DNA of 64,000 bases, taken from the NCBI RefSeq assembly GCF_019802085.1, contig NZ_JAHVHV010000002.1:62001-126000 (forward strand). The letters are read 5' to 3'. The notes under the pieces were generated by a model that saw nothing but the letters and a program-made list of their open reading frames with translations, was not told the origin of the DNA and searched no databases. Positions within the stretch are counted from its first letter, which is position 1, and each line of letters opens with the position of its first letter. The stretch comes from Ferrimonas balearica. GTDB taxonomy: Bacteria > Pseudomonadota > Gammaproteobacteria > Enterobacterales > Shewanellaceae. A program made the translations under genes and the position numbers. This document shows positions 50,896 through 60,450 of this stretch, in pieces.

Positions 50896-52854
50896 ATGGC
50901 GACAGTATCCTATCTGATGGGGGCCCTATTGGCGGTGTCGGCCGCCGGTGCGCAGGCATCGGACACCCCACTGGATTTGACCCGCAACCCCTTTTCCCTG
51001 GCCAACGCTCACTGGGCACCGGTCTCCGTCGACAGCCCCTTGGTTTACCGAGATTTTGAGTATGCCACTGCGGTCACTTCCTTAACCCGGATCAGCAGGG
51101 TCAAGCCCACTGCCCACACCCTGTTGGTGACCCGTTACCGGGCGCCGGTCCCCGCTTTGGCCCCAGCGCCCTCGGCGCCCCAGGTGGAGTCCGAGCCGGC
51201 CCAGAGCGCACCGCCAAGCCCACAAAAGGGGGAGGGGGAGATCATCATCATCGACCCGCCCCCCATTACCGATGATCCTGAGCCGCCCCCTGCCGAGGGC
51301 CCCATCCGGGTCGGTGGCCCCATCGATGCCGGTTTTCGCCCCATCAAGACCCAGCACCATCGCATGGGCAAACCCGAGGCGGCGCGCCTGTTGCAGCAGG
51401 CCACCTTTGGCCCCCGGGCCGGGGACGTCCAGAGACTGCAGAAGATGGGACTGAAAAGCTGGCTGCAGTGGCAGCGGGACCTGCCCCGAAGTGAGCATCT
51501 GCCCCTGTTGGAGACCTACTACCGGACGCAGTACGAGCAGCGTCAGCAGGACAGGGCCGACGTGTGGTGGCAGCACGCCCTCTATGGCGAGGACCAGCTG
51601 CGTCAGCGGATGGCCTTTGCCCTGAGTGAAATTCTGGTGATCTCCCGCCAGGATGCGGTGCTCTTCTACCAACCCCTCTCCATGGCCCACTACTACGACA
51701 TGCTGTCGGAGCATGCCCTGGGCAACTATCGGGACCTGCTCAAAGGGGTCACCTTGCATCCGGCCATGGGGATCTACCTGTCGATGCGGGGCAATCTCCT
51801 GGCCGATGAGACAAGCAACCGCTTTCCCGATGAGAACTACGCCCGGGAGGTGATGCAGCTGTTCAGCATCGGATTGCACCAGCTGAACGACGACGGCACA
51901 CCGGTATACGATGCTAACGGCGAGCTGGTGCCCACCTACACCCAGACCGACATCGAGAATCTGGCGCGGGTCTTTACCGGGTGGGACATCGATGGCCAGT
52001 TTTGCCGCCTGGTGTGTGACTCCATGGTGCCTATGGCCGGGACGCCGGAGCGTCACGACGACGGCGAAAAGTGGGTAATGGGGGAGTACTTCCCCGCTGG
52101 CCAGGGGATGGAAGCGGATCTCGACCAGGCGATGGATCTGCTGGTCCACCACCCCAACACCCCGGCCTTTATCAGCCAGCAGTTGATCCAGCGGCTGACC
52201 CACTCCAATCCCAGCCCCGCCTACGTCAAGCGGGTGGCGGATGTCTTTCGAAACAACGGTTTTGGCGAGCGGGGCGATCTCTTCGCCGTGGTCAGTGCCA
52301 TCCTGATGGACCCGGAAAACCTGCAGTATTACCCCCGCCGGTCGCCCCGCAAGGTGCGTGAGCCGCTGGTTGCCACCGCTGCCCTGGCCCGGGCACTGGA
52401 GATGCAGTTGGCCGGCGATCGCATGGTGGATTATTTCAAGAGTTATTCCAGCTATGGCCAGGCTCCCCTGGCGGCCCCCTCGGTGTTCAACTTCTTCAGT
52501 CCGGACTACAGCCAGGGCGCCGTGGCCCAGATGGGCCTGGTGGCACCGGAGCTCTCCATCCTGGGCTGGAACACCTACATCGGCTTTAACAACCGCCTGT
52601 GGGGCATCAGCGGCAGTCTGACCGAGGGACTCGATGGCACCCTGTTTTTCGGTGCCGAGACGCTGGCCGGCATGCCCGCCCAGCGCTACGTGGACTGGTT
52701 GGATGAGCGGCTGTTTGCCTACCGGATGAGCCAGGGGCTTAAGGATCTGCTGCTGGACCACCTGGCGGGGATCCCCCCCTCCGAGCTTGAGCGCCGTGTG
52801 CAGGAGCCGCTTTATCTGGCCCTGACCGCCCCCGAATACCTCTATCAGGAGTGA
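50896..52854 (+). CDS. DUF1800 domain protein, exported
   Basis: 652 residues. A signal peptide of about 21 residues (MGALLAVSAAGAQA at its core) is followed by a Pro-rich linker (about 85-135) and the DUF1800 domain beginning EAARLLQQATFGPRAGDVQR and running to the end, with the conserved DENYAREVMQLFSIGLHQL and PSVFNFFSPDYS segments. The family is unexplained but is nearly always paired with a DUF1501 gene, as here, 3 bases downstream. GAGGAG precedes the ATG. Confidence 0.9.
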   Translation: MATVSYLMGALLAVSAAGAQASDTPLDLTRNPFSLANAHWAPVSVDSPLVYRDFEYATAVTSLTRISRVKPTAHTLLVTRYRAPVPALAPAPSAPQVESEPAQSAPPSPQKGEGEIIIIDPPPITDDPEPPPAEGPIRVGGPIDAGFRPIKTQHHRMGKPEAARLLQQATFGPRAGDVQRLQKMGLKSWLQWQRDLPRSEHLPLLETYYRTQYEQRQQDRADVWWQHALYGEDQLRQRMAFALSEILVISRQDAVLFYQPLSMAHYYDMLSEHALGNYRDLLKGVTLHPAMGIYLSMRGNLLADETSNRFPDENYAREVMQLFSIGLHQLNDDGTPVYDANGELVPTYTQTDIENLARVFTGWDIDGQFCRLVCDSMVPMAGTPERHDDGEKWVMGEYFPAGQGMEADLDQAMDLLVHHPNTPAFISQQLIQRLTHSNPSPAYVKRVADVFRNNGFGERGDLFAVVSAILMDPENLQYYPRRSPRKVREPLVATAALARALEMQLAGDRMVDYFKSYSSYGQAPLAAPSVFNFFSPDYSQGAVAQMGLVAPELSILGWNTYIGFNNRLWGISGSLTEGLDGTLFFGAETLAGMPAQRYVDWLDERLFAYRMSQGLKDLLLDHLAGIPPSELERRVQEPLYLALTAPEYLYQE

Positions 52855-52857
52855 CCC

Positions 52858-54162
52858 ATGGACCGCAGACGCGTACTCAAAGGGCTGGCCGCCGGTGCGG
52901 GCACCCTGATGCTGCCCCGCTGGGGGCAGGCCAATACCCAGGACTTTGGCGATTACCGGGCCCTGGTGGGGGTCTTCCTGCTCGGCGGCAACGACGCTTT
53001 CAATATGATTTTGCCCGGCGGAGCCGACGGCTACGGCGAGTACCAGATGGCCCGCTCCGACATGGCCCTGTCCGAGGCGGGACTGCACCCCAGCGGGTTG
53101 CAGGACCAGTGGGGTTACCCGCTGCGATTCCACGCCCAGATGCCGGAGATTGCCCAGCTGTTTGCCCAAGGCAAGGGGGCGGCGGTGCTGAACAGCGGCA
53201 CCCTGCTGTCGCCCACCAGCAAAGACGACATCCGATTCGGCACCACTCCGTTGCCGGCGTTCCTCTTCTCCCACAACAGCCAGCAGATCGCCACGGAGAG
53301 TGGCACCGACGCGCCCGGGCAGGCCCGGGGCTGGGGCGGCCGTTTGATGGACCTGTTGAGCGACGGCAGTGAGCCGGTCACCCCCCTGTTCTCCTTGCTG
53401 GGCAACCGCAAGTGGCTGAGGGCGGATGTCGGTCAAAACCGCCTCTCCGCCGGCAGCGTGCCGGAATTTGACGCCCTGGCCGAAGAGCCCCTGGCCAACG
53501 CCTACCAGCGGCTGCTGGCACTGCCGGGACGGGACCCCATGAGCACCGAGCTTCGAGCGGTGATGGCCCGGGCGGTGGACACCAGTGCCACCCTGGCCGG
53601 GGTGCTGGAGCGCTACCCCGCCACCGGCCGCTACCCCGCCGGCAACGGCCTGGCCAACCAGCTGAAAACCGTGGAGTCGCTGATCCAGGCCAATGCGGAG
53701 CTGGGCCATGGCCGGCAGATCTTCCTGGTGGGGATGGGGGGCTTCGACACCCACTCGAACCTGTTAAGCACCCACGACCGCCTGATGGGTTTGCTCAGCC
53801 AGGCCATCGGTGCCTTCCTGGGGGCGCTGGACGAGATGGGGCTGGGCGGTCAGGTGACCACCTTTACCATGTCCGACTTCGGTCGCCGGCTGACCAGCAA
53901 CGGCAGCGGCACCGACCACGGTTGGGGCGGCCACCAGTTGGTGTTCGGCGGTGCGGTGAAATCCGGCGCCTATGGCCTGTGGCCCTCCCTGGTGCCCAAT
54001 GGCACGGACAGCCTGAGCCTGGGCCGGATGATCCCCACCACGTCGGTGGACCAGGTCTCGGCCACCTTAAGCCGCTGGATGGGGGCCACCGACGATCAGC
54101 TGTACCAGCTGTTCCCCACCTTGAACGCCTTCAACCGTCCGACGCTGGGCTTTATGAGCTGA
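52858..54162 (+). CDS. DUF1501 family protein with Tat-type signal
   Basis: 434 residues. The N-terminus MDRRRVLKGLAAGAGTLMLP carries a twin-arginine motif, so it is probably exported folded, consistent with a cofactor or metal site. The domain begins LVGVFLLGGNDAFNMILP and has MGGFDTHSNLLSTHDRLMG and TMSDFGRRLTSNGSGTDHGW, typical of DUF1501 and related to the alkaline-phosphatase/sulfatase fold. It pairs with the preceding DUF1800 gene. The substrate is unknown. Confidence 0.9.
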   Translation: MDRRRVLKGLAAGAGTLMLPRWGQANTQDFGDYRALVGVFLLGGNDAFNMILPGGADGYGEYQMARSDMALSEAGLHPSGLQDQWGYPLRFHAQMPEIAQLFAQGKGAAVLNSGTLLSPTSKDDIRFGTTPLPAFLFSHNSQQIATESGTDAPGQARGWGGRLMDLLSDGSEPVTPLFSLLGNRKWLRADVGQNRLSAGSVPEFDALAEEPLANAYQRLLALPGRDPMSTELRAVMARAVDTSATLAGVLERYPATGRYPAGNGLANQLKTVESLIQANAELGHGRQIFLVGMGGFDTHSNLLSTHDRLMGLLSQAIGAFLGALDEMGLGGQVTTFTMSDFGRRLTSNGSGTDHGWGGHQLVFGGAVKSGAYGLWPSLVPNGTDSLSLGRMIPTTSVDQVSATLSRWMGATDDQLYQLFPTLNAFNRPTLGFMS

Positions 54163-54163
54163 C

Positions 54164-54192
54164 AAAAAAGGCCGCAATCTGCGGCCTTTTTT
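54164..54192. terminator. Bidirectional terminator between DUF1501 gene and the membrane locus
   Basis: GGCCGCA / TGCGGCC stem with loop ATC, flanked by A6 and T6, shared by the convergent genes ending at 54162 and 54209. Confidence 0.85.
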
Positions 54193-54208
54193 CTTACTGG
54201 GAGCGGGA

Positions 54209-56131
54209 TTACTCCTGCACCTCCAGGCGGTTGTCGGCATGCTGGCTCAGCTGCGGCGTGTTGTCCGCCGGGGCCACCTGGGGCGCGGCCCGGGTCTGCT
54301 CGTTGACCTGGTAGATCTTGGAGGCCGCCGCCAAGTCCTTCTCATTGTTGATGCTGGCGATGGTCTCCCGGTCGCGCAGGAAGCTGCGCAGATCGTCGAC
54401 GATGCCGGTCAGCTCCTTGTCGTCGGCCCGCATCTCCAGGATGTGGCGAGGGTACTCCAGGTTGCGGGCGCCAATGCCGGCAAAAGTGGAGCTGACGATG
54501 CGGGTGACGATCACCCAGGGTGTCATGGAGGAGCGCACCACGGTGTTCTCCGACTGGGTGGAGTCGTAGACGCTGGTGCCGGTGGAGATGCGCGACTCGG
54601 TGAAGGTGCCTTCGCACTTGAAGTACACCAGCAGCGACTCGAAACGGATCTCGCCCCAGAACACGTGGGCGAAATTGGCCAGTAGGCGACCGAAGGCGCC
54701 CAGCAGCAGCAAACCCATGGCCAGGGTGGCCAGGTGTCCTGCCAGACCCGCCAGTTCGGTCAGGTGGGCCACCACTTCGGCGTCGGCGCCGTTGGTGGGC
54801 AGGACGCGCACCAGGGTGATCACCTGGTTCAGCGGGGTCACCGCCATAAAGAGCATCACCGCGGCCAGTAACAGCAGGAGTTGGCCCGCCAGGGTGGCAC
54901 CGAGGCGCACCGGCTTGGCGATCCCCTCAACGCCTTGTTGCTGCACCACCGGCTGAGTTTCCTGGATCATCTCCCCGTAGAAGGAGCCCTTGCCGTCGGT
55001 CTGCTCCCGCAGCTTAGGCTGCAGGGCGCGGTAGATGCGGTTGGGCACCTCCTTGTGGCGACGGTTGGCCATCACCATGGAGTCGATGTTGATGAAGATC
55101 TCCCGGGGGTGCACTGACTCCTGCCAGTTGTCCCGCAGCTCCGCCACCTCGGTGACCGGGGTGGCCTGCTGGCTGCGCTGGGCGATCAGCACCATCAGCA
55201 GGGCGCAGCTCAGTACCGCCATCAGGCAGAGCAGCCCCAGCCACAGGCCGTTGCTGTACGCGTCGGTGTAGGCGCCCCAGATGGTGAGGAACTGGGTGGT
55301 CATCTCGCTCACTGGCTCGGTCTGACCGTTGAACTCCGCCACCGCCCGGGCCAGGTTCGGCTCGGCGCTCAGCAGCTGGTTGATGCCGTAGCCGATCAGG
55401 ACGGGGCCCAGGATGGAGATCGCCAGGATCTTGGCCAGGCTGGCGGAGCCGGCGCTCTCCATGGCACGGGAGACCGCCCGATTGACCGGCGTGCCCGCTC
55501 GGAACCACACCCAGGCCAGGTAGAGCAGCAGCACCGTGGTGAACACCGGCATCATCAGCGGTCCGACGCTGCCGGCCAGCCCGGTGCTGGTGGTGAACCA
55601 GGCCAGGACAAAGCACAGCAGGCCCACCAGAGTCTGGGTCAGGGCCCCGGCCAGGCGTTGGGCCAGGTTACGGATGGGGTAGGGGACGAAGGTCAGCTTG
55701 GGGAACAGGGTGTGCACCACCCGGGCAATCAGCCCCTGAGGTTCGGCGAAGGTGACGTTCTTGCGGCCCACCATCATCTGCTCGATCTGGTCGGCGTCGT
55801 AGGCCAGATCGTGCTTCTCCCGGGCGGCGGTGTCGCTCTCCGACTTGGCGTGGTTGTAGGCCAGGGAGGTGGGCACGGAGCGGCCCACGAAGAAGCGCAG
55901 CACCTGCATCAGGCCGCTGCCGCAGGTCCACAGCCCCTGGGCCAGCAGGAGGAAGCCGATGCCGGCGGTGATCCAACCGGTGGTCGGGTCGGCCTTCACC
56001 GCCTCGGCCACCTGGAGCAGCAGCACCAGCCCCAGCAGGGCCACCACCACGCCGCGGGTGGTGCGCACCACCCCTTCGAATCGGAACGGATTACGGATCC
56101 CCAGATCCAACGAGCCGTGTTCATAAGCCAT
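54209..56131 (-). CDS. Large multipass membrane protein of unknown function
   Basis: 640 residues with about eight hydrophobic segments: near residues 25-45, 52-75, 160-182, 188-208, 235-258, 290-312, 400-425 and 448-472. A soluble middle region (about 320-390) and a C-terminal soluble domain from about residue 480 (FWGEIRFESLLVYFKCEGTF onward) separate or follow them. The tail ends in a Pro/Gln-rich stretch (APQVAPADNTPQLSQ). No transporter, kinase or nucleotide-binding motif was seen. It lies 33 bases after the 249-residue gene on the same strand, so both form an operon. Not recognised. Confidence 0.75.
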   Translation of the reverse strand: MAYEHGSLDLGIRNPFRFEGVVRTTRGVVVALLGLVLLLQVAEAVKADPTTGWITAGIGFLLLAQGLWTCGSGLMQVLRFFVGRSVPTSLAYNHAKSESDTAAREKHDLAYDADQIEQMMVGRKNVTFAEPQGLIARVVHTLFPKLTFVPYPIRNLAQRLAGALTQTLVGLLCFVLAWFTTSTGLAGSVGPLMMPVFTTVLLLYLAWVWFRAGTPVNRAVSRAMESAGSASLAKILAISILGPVLIGYGINQLLSAEPNLARAVAEFNGQTEPVSEMTTQFLTIWGAYTDAYSNGLWLGLLCLMAVLSCALLMVLIAQRSQQATPVTEVAELRDNWQESVHPREIFINIDSMVMANRRHKEVPNRIYRALQPKLREQTDGKGSFYGEMIQETQPVVQQQGVEGIAKPVRLGATLAGQLLLLLAAVMLFMAVTPLNQVITLVRVLPTNGADAEVVAHLTELAGLAGHLATLAMGLLLLGAFGRLLANFAHVFWGEIRFESLLVYFKCEGTFTESRISTGTSVYDSTQSENTVVRSSMTPWVIVTRIVSSTFAGIGARNLEYPRHILEMRADDKELTGIVDDLRSFLRDRETIASINNEKDLAAASKIYQVNEQTRAAPQVAPADNTPQLSQHADNRLEVQE

Positions 56132-56164
56132 TGTTTGTCAGTCCTTTTGGTTAATCCTGGGCCG

Positions 56165-56914
56165 TTATGCCGTTTCAAACATGTCGCGGTAGCCGTCGTC
56201 CACCGACTCCGACAGGCCGGAGTGGGGTTGCAGCAGGTTGATCTTGTCCAGCGCCGGCCGCATCGCCAGCAACTCGTCCACCAGCTGGCTGTTGGCCTTG
56301 TTGAACATCCAGTCCAGCGGCCACTTGAACAGCGCCTTGGCGCCGAAGTAGCCCAGCGCCGCGCCAATGCCGCCGGCGGTCAGGTTCATGTTGCGGCTGT
56401 GGTACTCCCACAGTTCCAGCGGGGAGGTCAGCACGTAGGGCAGGCTGGTCAGGGCATCGAGCAGGTAGCCGTTTTGCAGCATGTTGCCCAGCCACAGGCC
56501 GAGCCAGCCAAACAGCGCCGCACCCAGCAGGGTCCACAGGCCGCGCAGGTGGTAGCGTCGGCTCTGCCCCTTGGTCAGGGTGATAAGGCGGCGGACGGTG
56601 TCGTGCTCCCCCTGTTTGCTGAGCCACTTGATCTCGTCGGTGGCGTGCACGTAGAGGGCAAAGCTGAAGATCAGATCCTTGCGCTCGTCGATGCCGCGGA
56701 TCAGGGTGATGTGGCTGCCCGGGGGAATATTGACGTTGAAATCGGAATAGAGAGTCAGGACTTTGCCATCGGCTTTTTCCAAATAGATGGTCTGTTGAAA
56801 GTGGTTTTCACCCTTTTCTCTTTTTCCACCGGAGTAAATACCTGTAATGGTGCGCAGCTCAATAGGGTAGCTGCGTCCCTTGGCTTCCAGGGAGAGCCGA
56901 TGCGTTTTTTCCAT
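56165..56914 (-). CDS. Membrane protein with an N-terminal soluble domain, unknown function
   Basis: 249 residues from ATG 56914. Residues about 1-110 form a soluble, beta-rich domain (SLEAKGRSYPIELRTITGIY, YLEKADGKVLTLYSDFNVNI, GSHITLIRGIDERKDLIFSF). Two to three membrane helices follow (about 140-160 and 190-210, with GGIGAALGYFGAKALF), then a C-terminal helical tail ending DGYRDMFETA. There is no signal peptide. It is first gene of a two-gene unit with the 640-residue membrane protein. I know no named family that fits. Confidence 0.7.
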   Translation of the reverse strand: MEKTHRLSLEAKGRSYPIELRTITGIYSGGKREKGENHFQQTIYLEKADGKVLTLYSDFNVNIPPGSHITLIRGIDERKDLIFSFALYVHATDEIKWLSKQGEHDTVRRLITLTKGQSRRYHLRGLWTLLGAALFGWLGLWLGNMLQNGYLLDALTSLPYVLTSPLELWEYHSRNMNLTAGGIGAALGYFGAKALFKWPLDWMFNKANSQLVDELLAMRPALDKINLLQPHSGLSESVDDGYRDMFETA

Positions 56915-57258
56915 AACGGAGCCTGTCCTGTTTTGCGGGCCACAGCCTGGATGACAGCCTTGACCTGAACTGAATGAATTGGCGATTTTAGCCCGACTTT
57001 TCCGTATCAAACTAGTGGTTTTTCAGCACCTTGAGTCGTTGGGTTGAATGGGCAGCAAGGCTGTGGGAAATCGCTTACAGGCGCGCTCGAAAAGTGCTCA
57101 CTTATGAATAAGGTTCGCCAGTATGTCGGCTATTGCTGTTTATCTAATATTTTTGAATTTATGGTATGAGGCGAAGCGCTTTATATTTTCTGCTCAATTA
57201 TTCTGAGAAATAAAAAAAGGGTCGCGAAAGCGACCCTTTTTTATTCGAGTAAGTGGAC
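56915..57258. other. 344-base AT-rich region upstream of the membrane locus
   Basis: Between about 57095 and 57210 the DNA is clearly AT-rich, unlike the rest of the window. It holds the 5' region of the minus-strand membrane operon and the purD terminator. Only a 21-codon open frame (ATG at 57104) was noted, which I do not consider a gene. Confidence 0.5.
57211..57243. terminator. Terminator after purD
   Basis: GGGTCGC / GCGACCC stem with loop GAAA, flanked by A7 and T6, so active in both directions. It lies 16 bases past the purD stop. Confidence 0.9.
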
Positions 57259-58542
57259 TCAGTCTTGCTGTTCCCGGGCAATGGCGCGGTAGGCGATGTC
57301 ACGACGGGTGAACATCCCCTGCCAGCTGATCTCATCGGCCAGTTGGTAGGCGCGCTGCTGGGCCTCGGTCACGGTGGCGCCCAGGGCCGTGGCACAGAGC
57401 ACCCGGCCGCCGGTGTTGACGATGGCGCCCTCTTTGTCGCTGGTGCCAGCGTGGAACACCTTCTCACCCTCGGCGTAGTCGCTGCGCAGGCCAGAGATAG
57501 CGAAGCCCTTCTCGTAGCTGGCCGGGTAGCCGCCGGAGGCCAGCACCACGCCCACGGCGGCGCGGGGGTCGAACTGGGCGGTTTTGCCGTCCAGCTTGCC
57601 GTCGCAGGCGGCCAGGCACAGCTCAACCAGGTCCGACTGCATGCGCAGCATGATGGGCTGGGTTTCCGGATCGCCGAAGCGGCAGTTGTACTCGATCACC
57701 TTGGGGGTGCCTTCGGCGTCGATCATCAGGCCGGCGTAGAGGAAGCCCTTGTAGGGGTGGCCTTCGGCCTTCATGCCATCCACCGTGGGGCGGATCACCT
57801 CGCGCATGATGCGGTCGTGGATCGCCTGGGTCACCACCGGGGCGGGAGAGTAGGCGCCCATGCCACCGGTGTTGGGGCCGGTGTCGCCGTCGCCAACGCG
57901 CTTGTGGTCCTGGCTGGTGGCCATGGGCAGGATGTGGTCGCCGTCCACCATGACGATGAAGGAGGCCTCTTCGCCATCCAGAAACTCCTCGATCACCACC
58001 CGGTGACCGGCATCGCCGAAGGCGTTGCCGGCGAGCATGTCTTTAACGGCGGCTTCCGCCTCATCCAGGGTCATGGCCACGATCACGCCTTTACCGGCGG
58101 CCAGGCCATCGGCCTTGACCACGATGGGGGCGCCCATCTCCTGAAGATACGCCAGCGCCGGCTCAATCTCGGTGAAGTTCTGGTAGGCGGCGGTGGGGAT
58201 ATTATGGCGGGCCAGGAAGTCCTTGGTGAAGGCCTTGGAACCCTCCAGCTGGGCCGCGGCGGCGCTGGGGCCGAAGATGGTGAGGCCCGCCGCTTCGAAG
58301 GCGTCCACCACACCGTCCACCAGCGGCTGTTCCGGGCCGACGATGGTCAGGGCCACGGCGTTGTCCTTGGCGAACTGCACCAGGGCGTCGTTGCCGGCCA
58401 CGGCCACGTTCTTCAGCTTGGGCTCGGTGGCGGTACCGGCGTTGCCCGGTGCCACGAAGACGGTCTCTACCGCCGGGTTCTGGGCTGCTTTCCAGGCCAG
58501 GGCGTGCTCACGACCACCACTGCCAATTACCAAAATGTTCAT
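57259..58542 (-). CDS. purD: Phosphoribosylamine-glycine ligase (GARS)
   Basis: 427 residues. It joins glycine to phosphoribosylamine with ATP in purine synthesis. N-terminal VIGSGGREHALAWKA, the ATP-grasp region (IVVKADGLAAGKGVIVAMTL) and YNCRFGDPETQPIMLR are all present. The ATG at 58542 lies behind AAAGGAAAG. It follows purH on the same strand after a 240-base gap, the common purHD order. Confidence 0.97.
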   Translation of the reverse strand: MNILVIGSGGREHALAWKAAQNPAVETVFVAPGNAGTATEPKLKNVAVAGNDALVQFAKDNAVALTIVGPEQPLVDGVVDAFEAAGLTIFGPSAAAAQLEGSKAFTKDFLARHNIPTAAYQNFTEIEPALAYLQEMGAPIVVKADGLAAGKGVIVAMTLDEAEAAVKDMLAGNAFGDAGHRVVIEEFLDGEEASFIVMVDGDHILPMATSQDHKRVGDGDTGPNTGGMGAYSPAPVVTQAIHDRIMREVIRPTVDGMKAEGHPYKGFLYAGLMIDAEGTPKVIEYNCRFGDPETQPIMLRMQSDLVELCLAACDGKLDGKTAQFDPRAAVGVVLASGGYPASYEKGFAISGLRSDYAEGEKVFHAGTSDKEGAIVNTGGRVLCATALGATVTEAQQRAYQLADEISWQGMFTRRDIAYRAIAREQQD

Positions 58543-58693
58543 TGTCTTTCCTTTCCGGTTGCCGGGCGCTCAGGCCCGGGTCCAAGGAAGCGTGGGAGGG
58601 GTCCCTCACCACACGCTCAAATTCTCGCAGCAGGACAGGCCCTGCTTCTCAAGCGCAGGCCAAACGGATGAAGTGCCAGGCGCCCGCTCCACA

Positions 58694-58727
58694 GGCCTCC
58701 GAGTTTGCTGATGCAAATGAGGAGGCC
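58694..58727. repeat. Strong hairpin between purH and purD
   Basis: GGCCTCC and GGAGGCC form an outer stem and TTTGC / GCAAA an inner stem around loop TGAT, with a 3x3 internal loop between. There is no T tract on either side, so it is not a standard terminator. It lies in the 240-base purH-purD gap, which has no gene. Confidence 0.7.
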
Positions 58728-58782
58728 GAGGACCGCGGGCAACGCCGCAATTCGCCGTTTGGACCAGCGACACCAATAGCGC

Positions 58783-60375
58783 TTAGTGCTTGAAGTGGCG
58801 CATGCCGGTAAACACCATGACCATGTCATGCTCGTCCGCCGCATCAATCACTTCCTGGTCGCGCATGGAGCCGCCCGGCTGAATGACGCAGCTGATCCCC
58901 GCCTCCGCCGCGGCGTCGATACCGTCGCGGAAGGGGAAGAAGGCGTCGGAAGCCATCACGGAACCCGGTACGGTCAGGCCCTCGTCGGCGGCCTTGATGC
59001 CGGCGATCTTGGCGGAGTAGACGCGGCTCATCTGGCCGGCGCCGACGCCCACGGTCATGCCGTCTTTGGCGTAGACGATGGCGTTGGATTTGACGTACTT
59101 GGCCACCTTCCAGCAGAACATCAGATCTTTGAGCTGCTCCTCGGTGGGCTGACGCTTGGACACCACCTTGATGTCGTCCAGGCTCACCATGCCCTGGTCG
59201 CGATCCTGCACCAGCAGGCCGCCGTTGACCCGCTTGGTGTCGAACTCGGCGGTCTTGGCCTGCCACTGGCCACACTCCAGCAGGCGGACGTTTTTCTTCT
59301 CAGCCACGGCGGCCTTGGCCTCGGCGCTGATGCTCGGGGCGATGATCACCTCGACAAACTGGCGCGCCACGATGGATTCGGCGGTCTTGCCGTCCAACGC
59401 GCGGTTAAAGGCGATGATGCCGCCAAACGCGGAGGTGGGATCGGTCTTAAAGGCGCGGTCGTAGGCTTCCAGGATGTCGTCACCCAGGGCTACACCACAG
59501 GGGTTGGCGTGCTTAACGATGACACAGGCCGGGGCGTCGAACTCCTTCACGCACTCCAGCGCCGCATCGGTGTCGGCGATGTTGTTGTAGGAGAGCGCCT
59601 TGCCCTGCAGCTGAACGGCGGTGGCCACGGAGGCTTCCTGCACGTTGTTTTCCACGTAGAAGGCGGCACGCTGGTGGCTGTTCTCGCCGTAGCGCATGTC
59701 CTGCTTCTTGGTGAACTGCTGGTTGAAGGTGCGGGGGAAGACGGACTCCTCGTCGCCCTCTTTGTTGTCGCCGTGGCTGGGCACCATGGTGCCAAAGTAG
59801 TTGGCGATCATGCCGTCGTAGCCGGCGGTGTGCTCGAAGGCGGCAATGGCCAGATCGAAGCGGGTCTTGAGGGTCAAAGAGCCGGAACCTGCGTCGATCT
59901 CGGCAATGACGCGGTCGTAGTCGTGGGCGTTGACCACGATGGTGACGTCTTTGTGGTTTTTGGCGGCGGAGCGCACCATGGTGGGGCCACCGATGTCGAT
60001 GTTCTCCACCGCGTCCTCCAGGGTGCAGCCCGGCTTGGCTACGGTCTGGGCGAAGGGGTAGAGGTTGACCACCACCATGTCGATGGGGCGGATGCCGTGG
60101 GTGTCCATCACGGACTCGTCCTGCTCACGGCGGCCGAGGATGCCACCGTGCACCTTGGGATGCAGGGTCTTGACCCGGCCATCCATCATCTCGGGGAAGC
60201 CGGTGTAGTCGGACACTTCGGTCACGCTGAGGCCGGCCTCGGCCAGCAGGCGTGCGGTGCCGCCGGTGGAGAGCAGTTCAACGCCGCGCTCGGACAGGGC
60301 ACGGGCAAAGTCGACAATGCCGGTTTTGTCGGAGACGCTCAGCAGGGCTCGACGGATCGGGCGGGGTGCGTTCAT
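58783..60375 (-). CDS. purH: Bifunctional AICAR transformylase / IMP cyclohydrolase
   Basis: 530 residues, against 529 in E. coli. It performs the last two steps of IMP synthesis. The N-terminal cyclohydrolase domain begins [20 protein letters not shown]; the transformylase domain carries [14 protein letters not shown] and ends with [22 protein letters not shown] 60375 matches the family start; the upstream part of the frame is not expected to be translated. The ribosome-binding site is weak. Confidence 0.97.
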   Translation of the reverse strand: MNAPRPIRRALLSVSDKTGIVDFARALSERGVELLSTGGTARLLAEAGLSVTEVSDYTGFPEMMDGRVKTLHPKVHGGILGRREQDESVMDTHGIRPIDMVVVNLYPFAQTVAKPGCTLEDAVENIDIGGPTMVRSAAKNHKDVTIVVNAHDYDRVIAEIDAGSGSLTLKTRFDLAIAAFEHTAGYDGMIANYFGTMVPSHGDNKEGDEESVFPRTFNQQFTKKQDMRYGENSHQRAAFYVENNVQEASVATAVQLQGKALSYNNIADTDAALECVKEFDAPACVIVKHANPCGVALGDDILEAYDRAFKTDPTSAFGGIIAFNRALDGKTAESIVARQFVEVIIAPSISAEAKAAVAEKKNVRLLECGQWQAKTAEFDTKRVNGGLLVQDRDQGMVSLDDIKVVSKRQPTEEQLKDLMFCWKVAKYVKSNAIVYAKDGMTVGVGAGQMSRVYSAKIAGIKAADEGLTVPGSVMASDAFFPFRDGIDAAAEAGISCVIQPGGSMRDQEVIDAADEHDMVMVFTGMRHFKH

Positions 60376-60450
60376 AGGGTACAGAGTCCTTTTAGCGGTT
60401 TGGCCATTCCACCGGGATGCCCCGGATTGATGGCGCATTATTATGTTGAA

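Noticed and set aside
57104-57169. 21-codon frame in the AT-rich stretch before purD
   Set aside because: No convincing ribosome-binding site and too short to support.
58617-58847. 76-codon minus-strand frame covering the purH end and the gap
   Set aside because: It overlaps purH out of frame, lacks a ribosome-binding site and has no conserved features.
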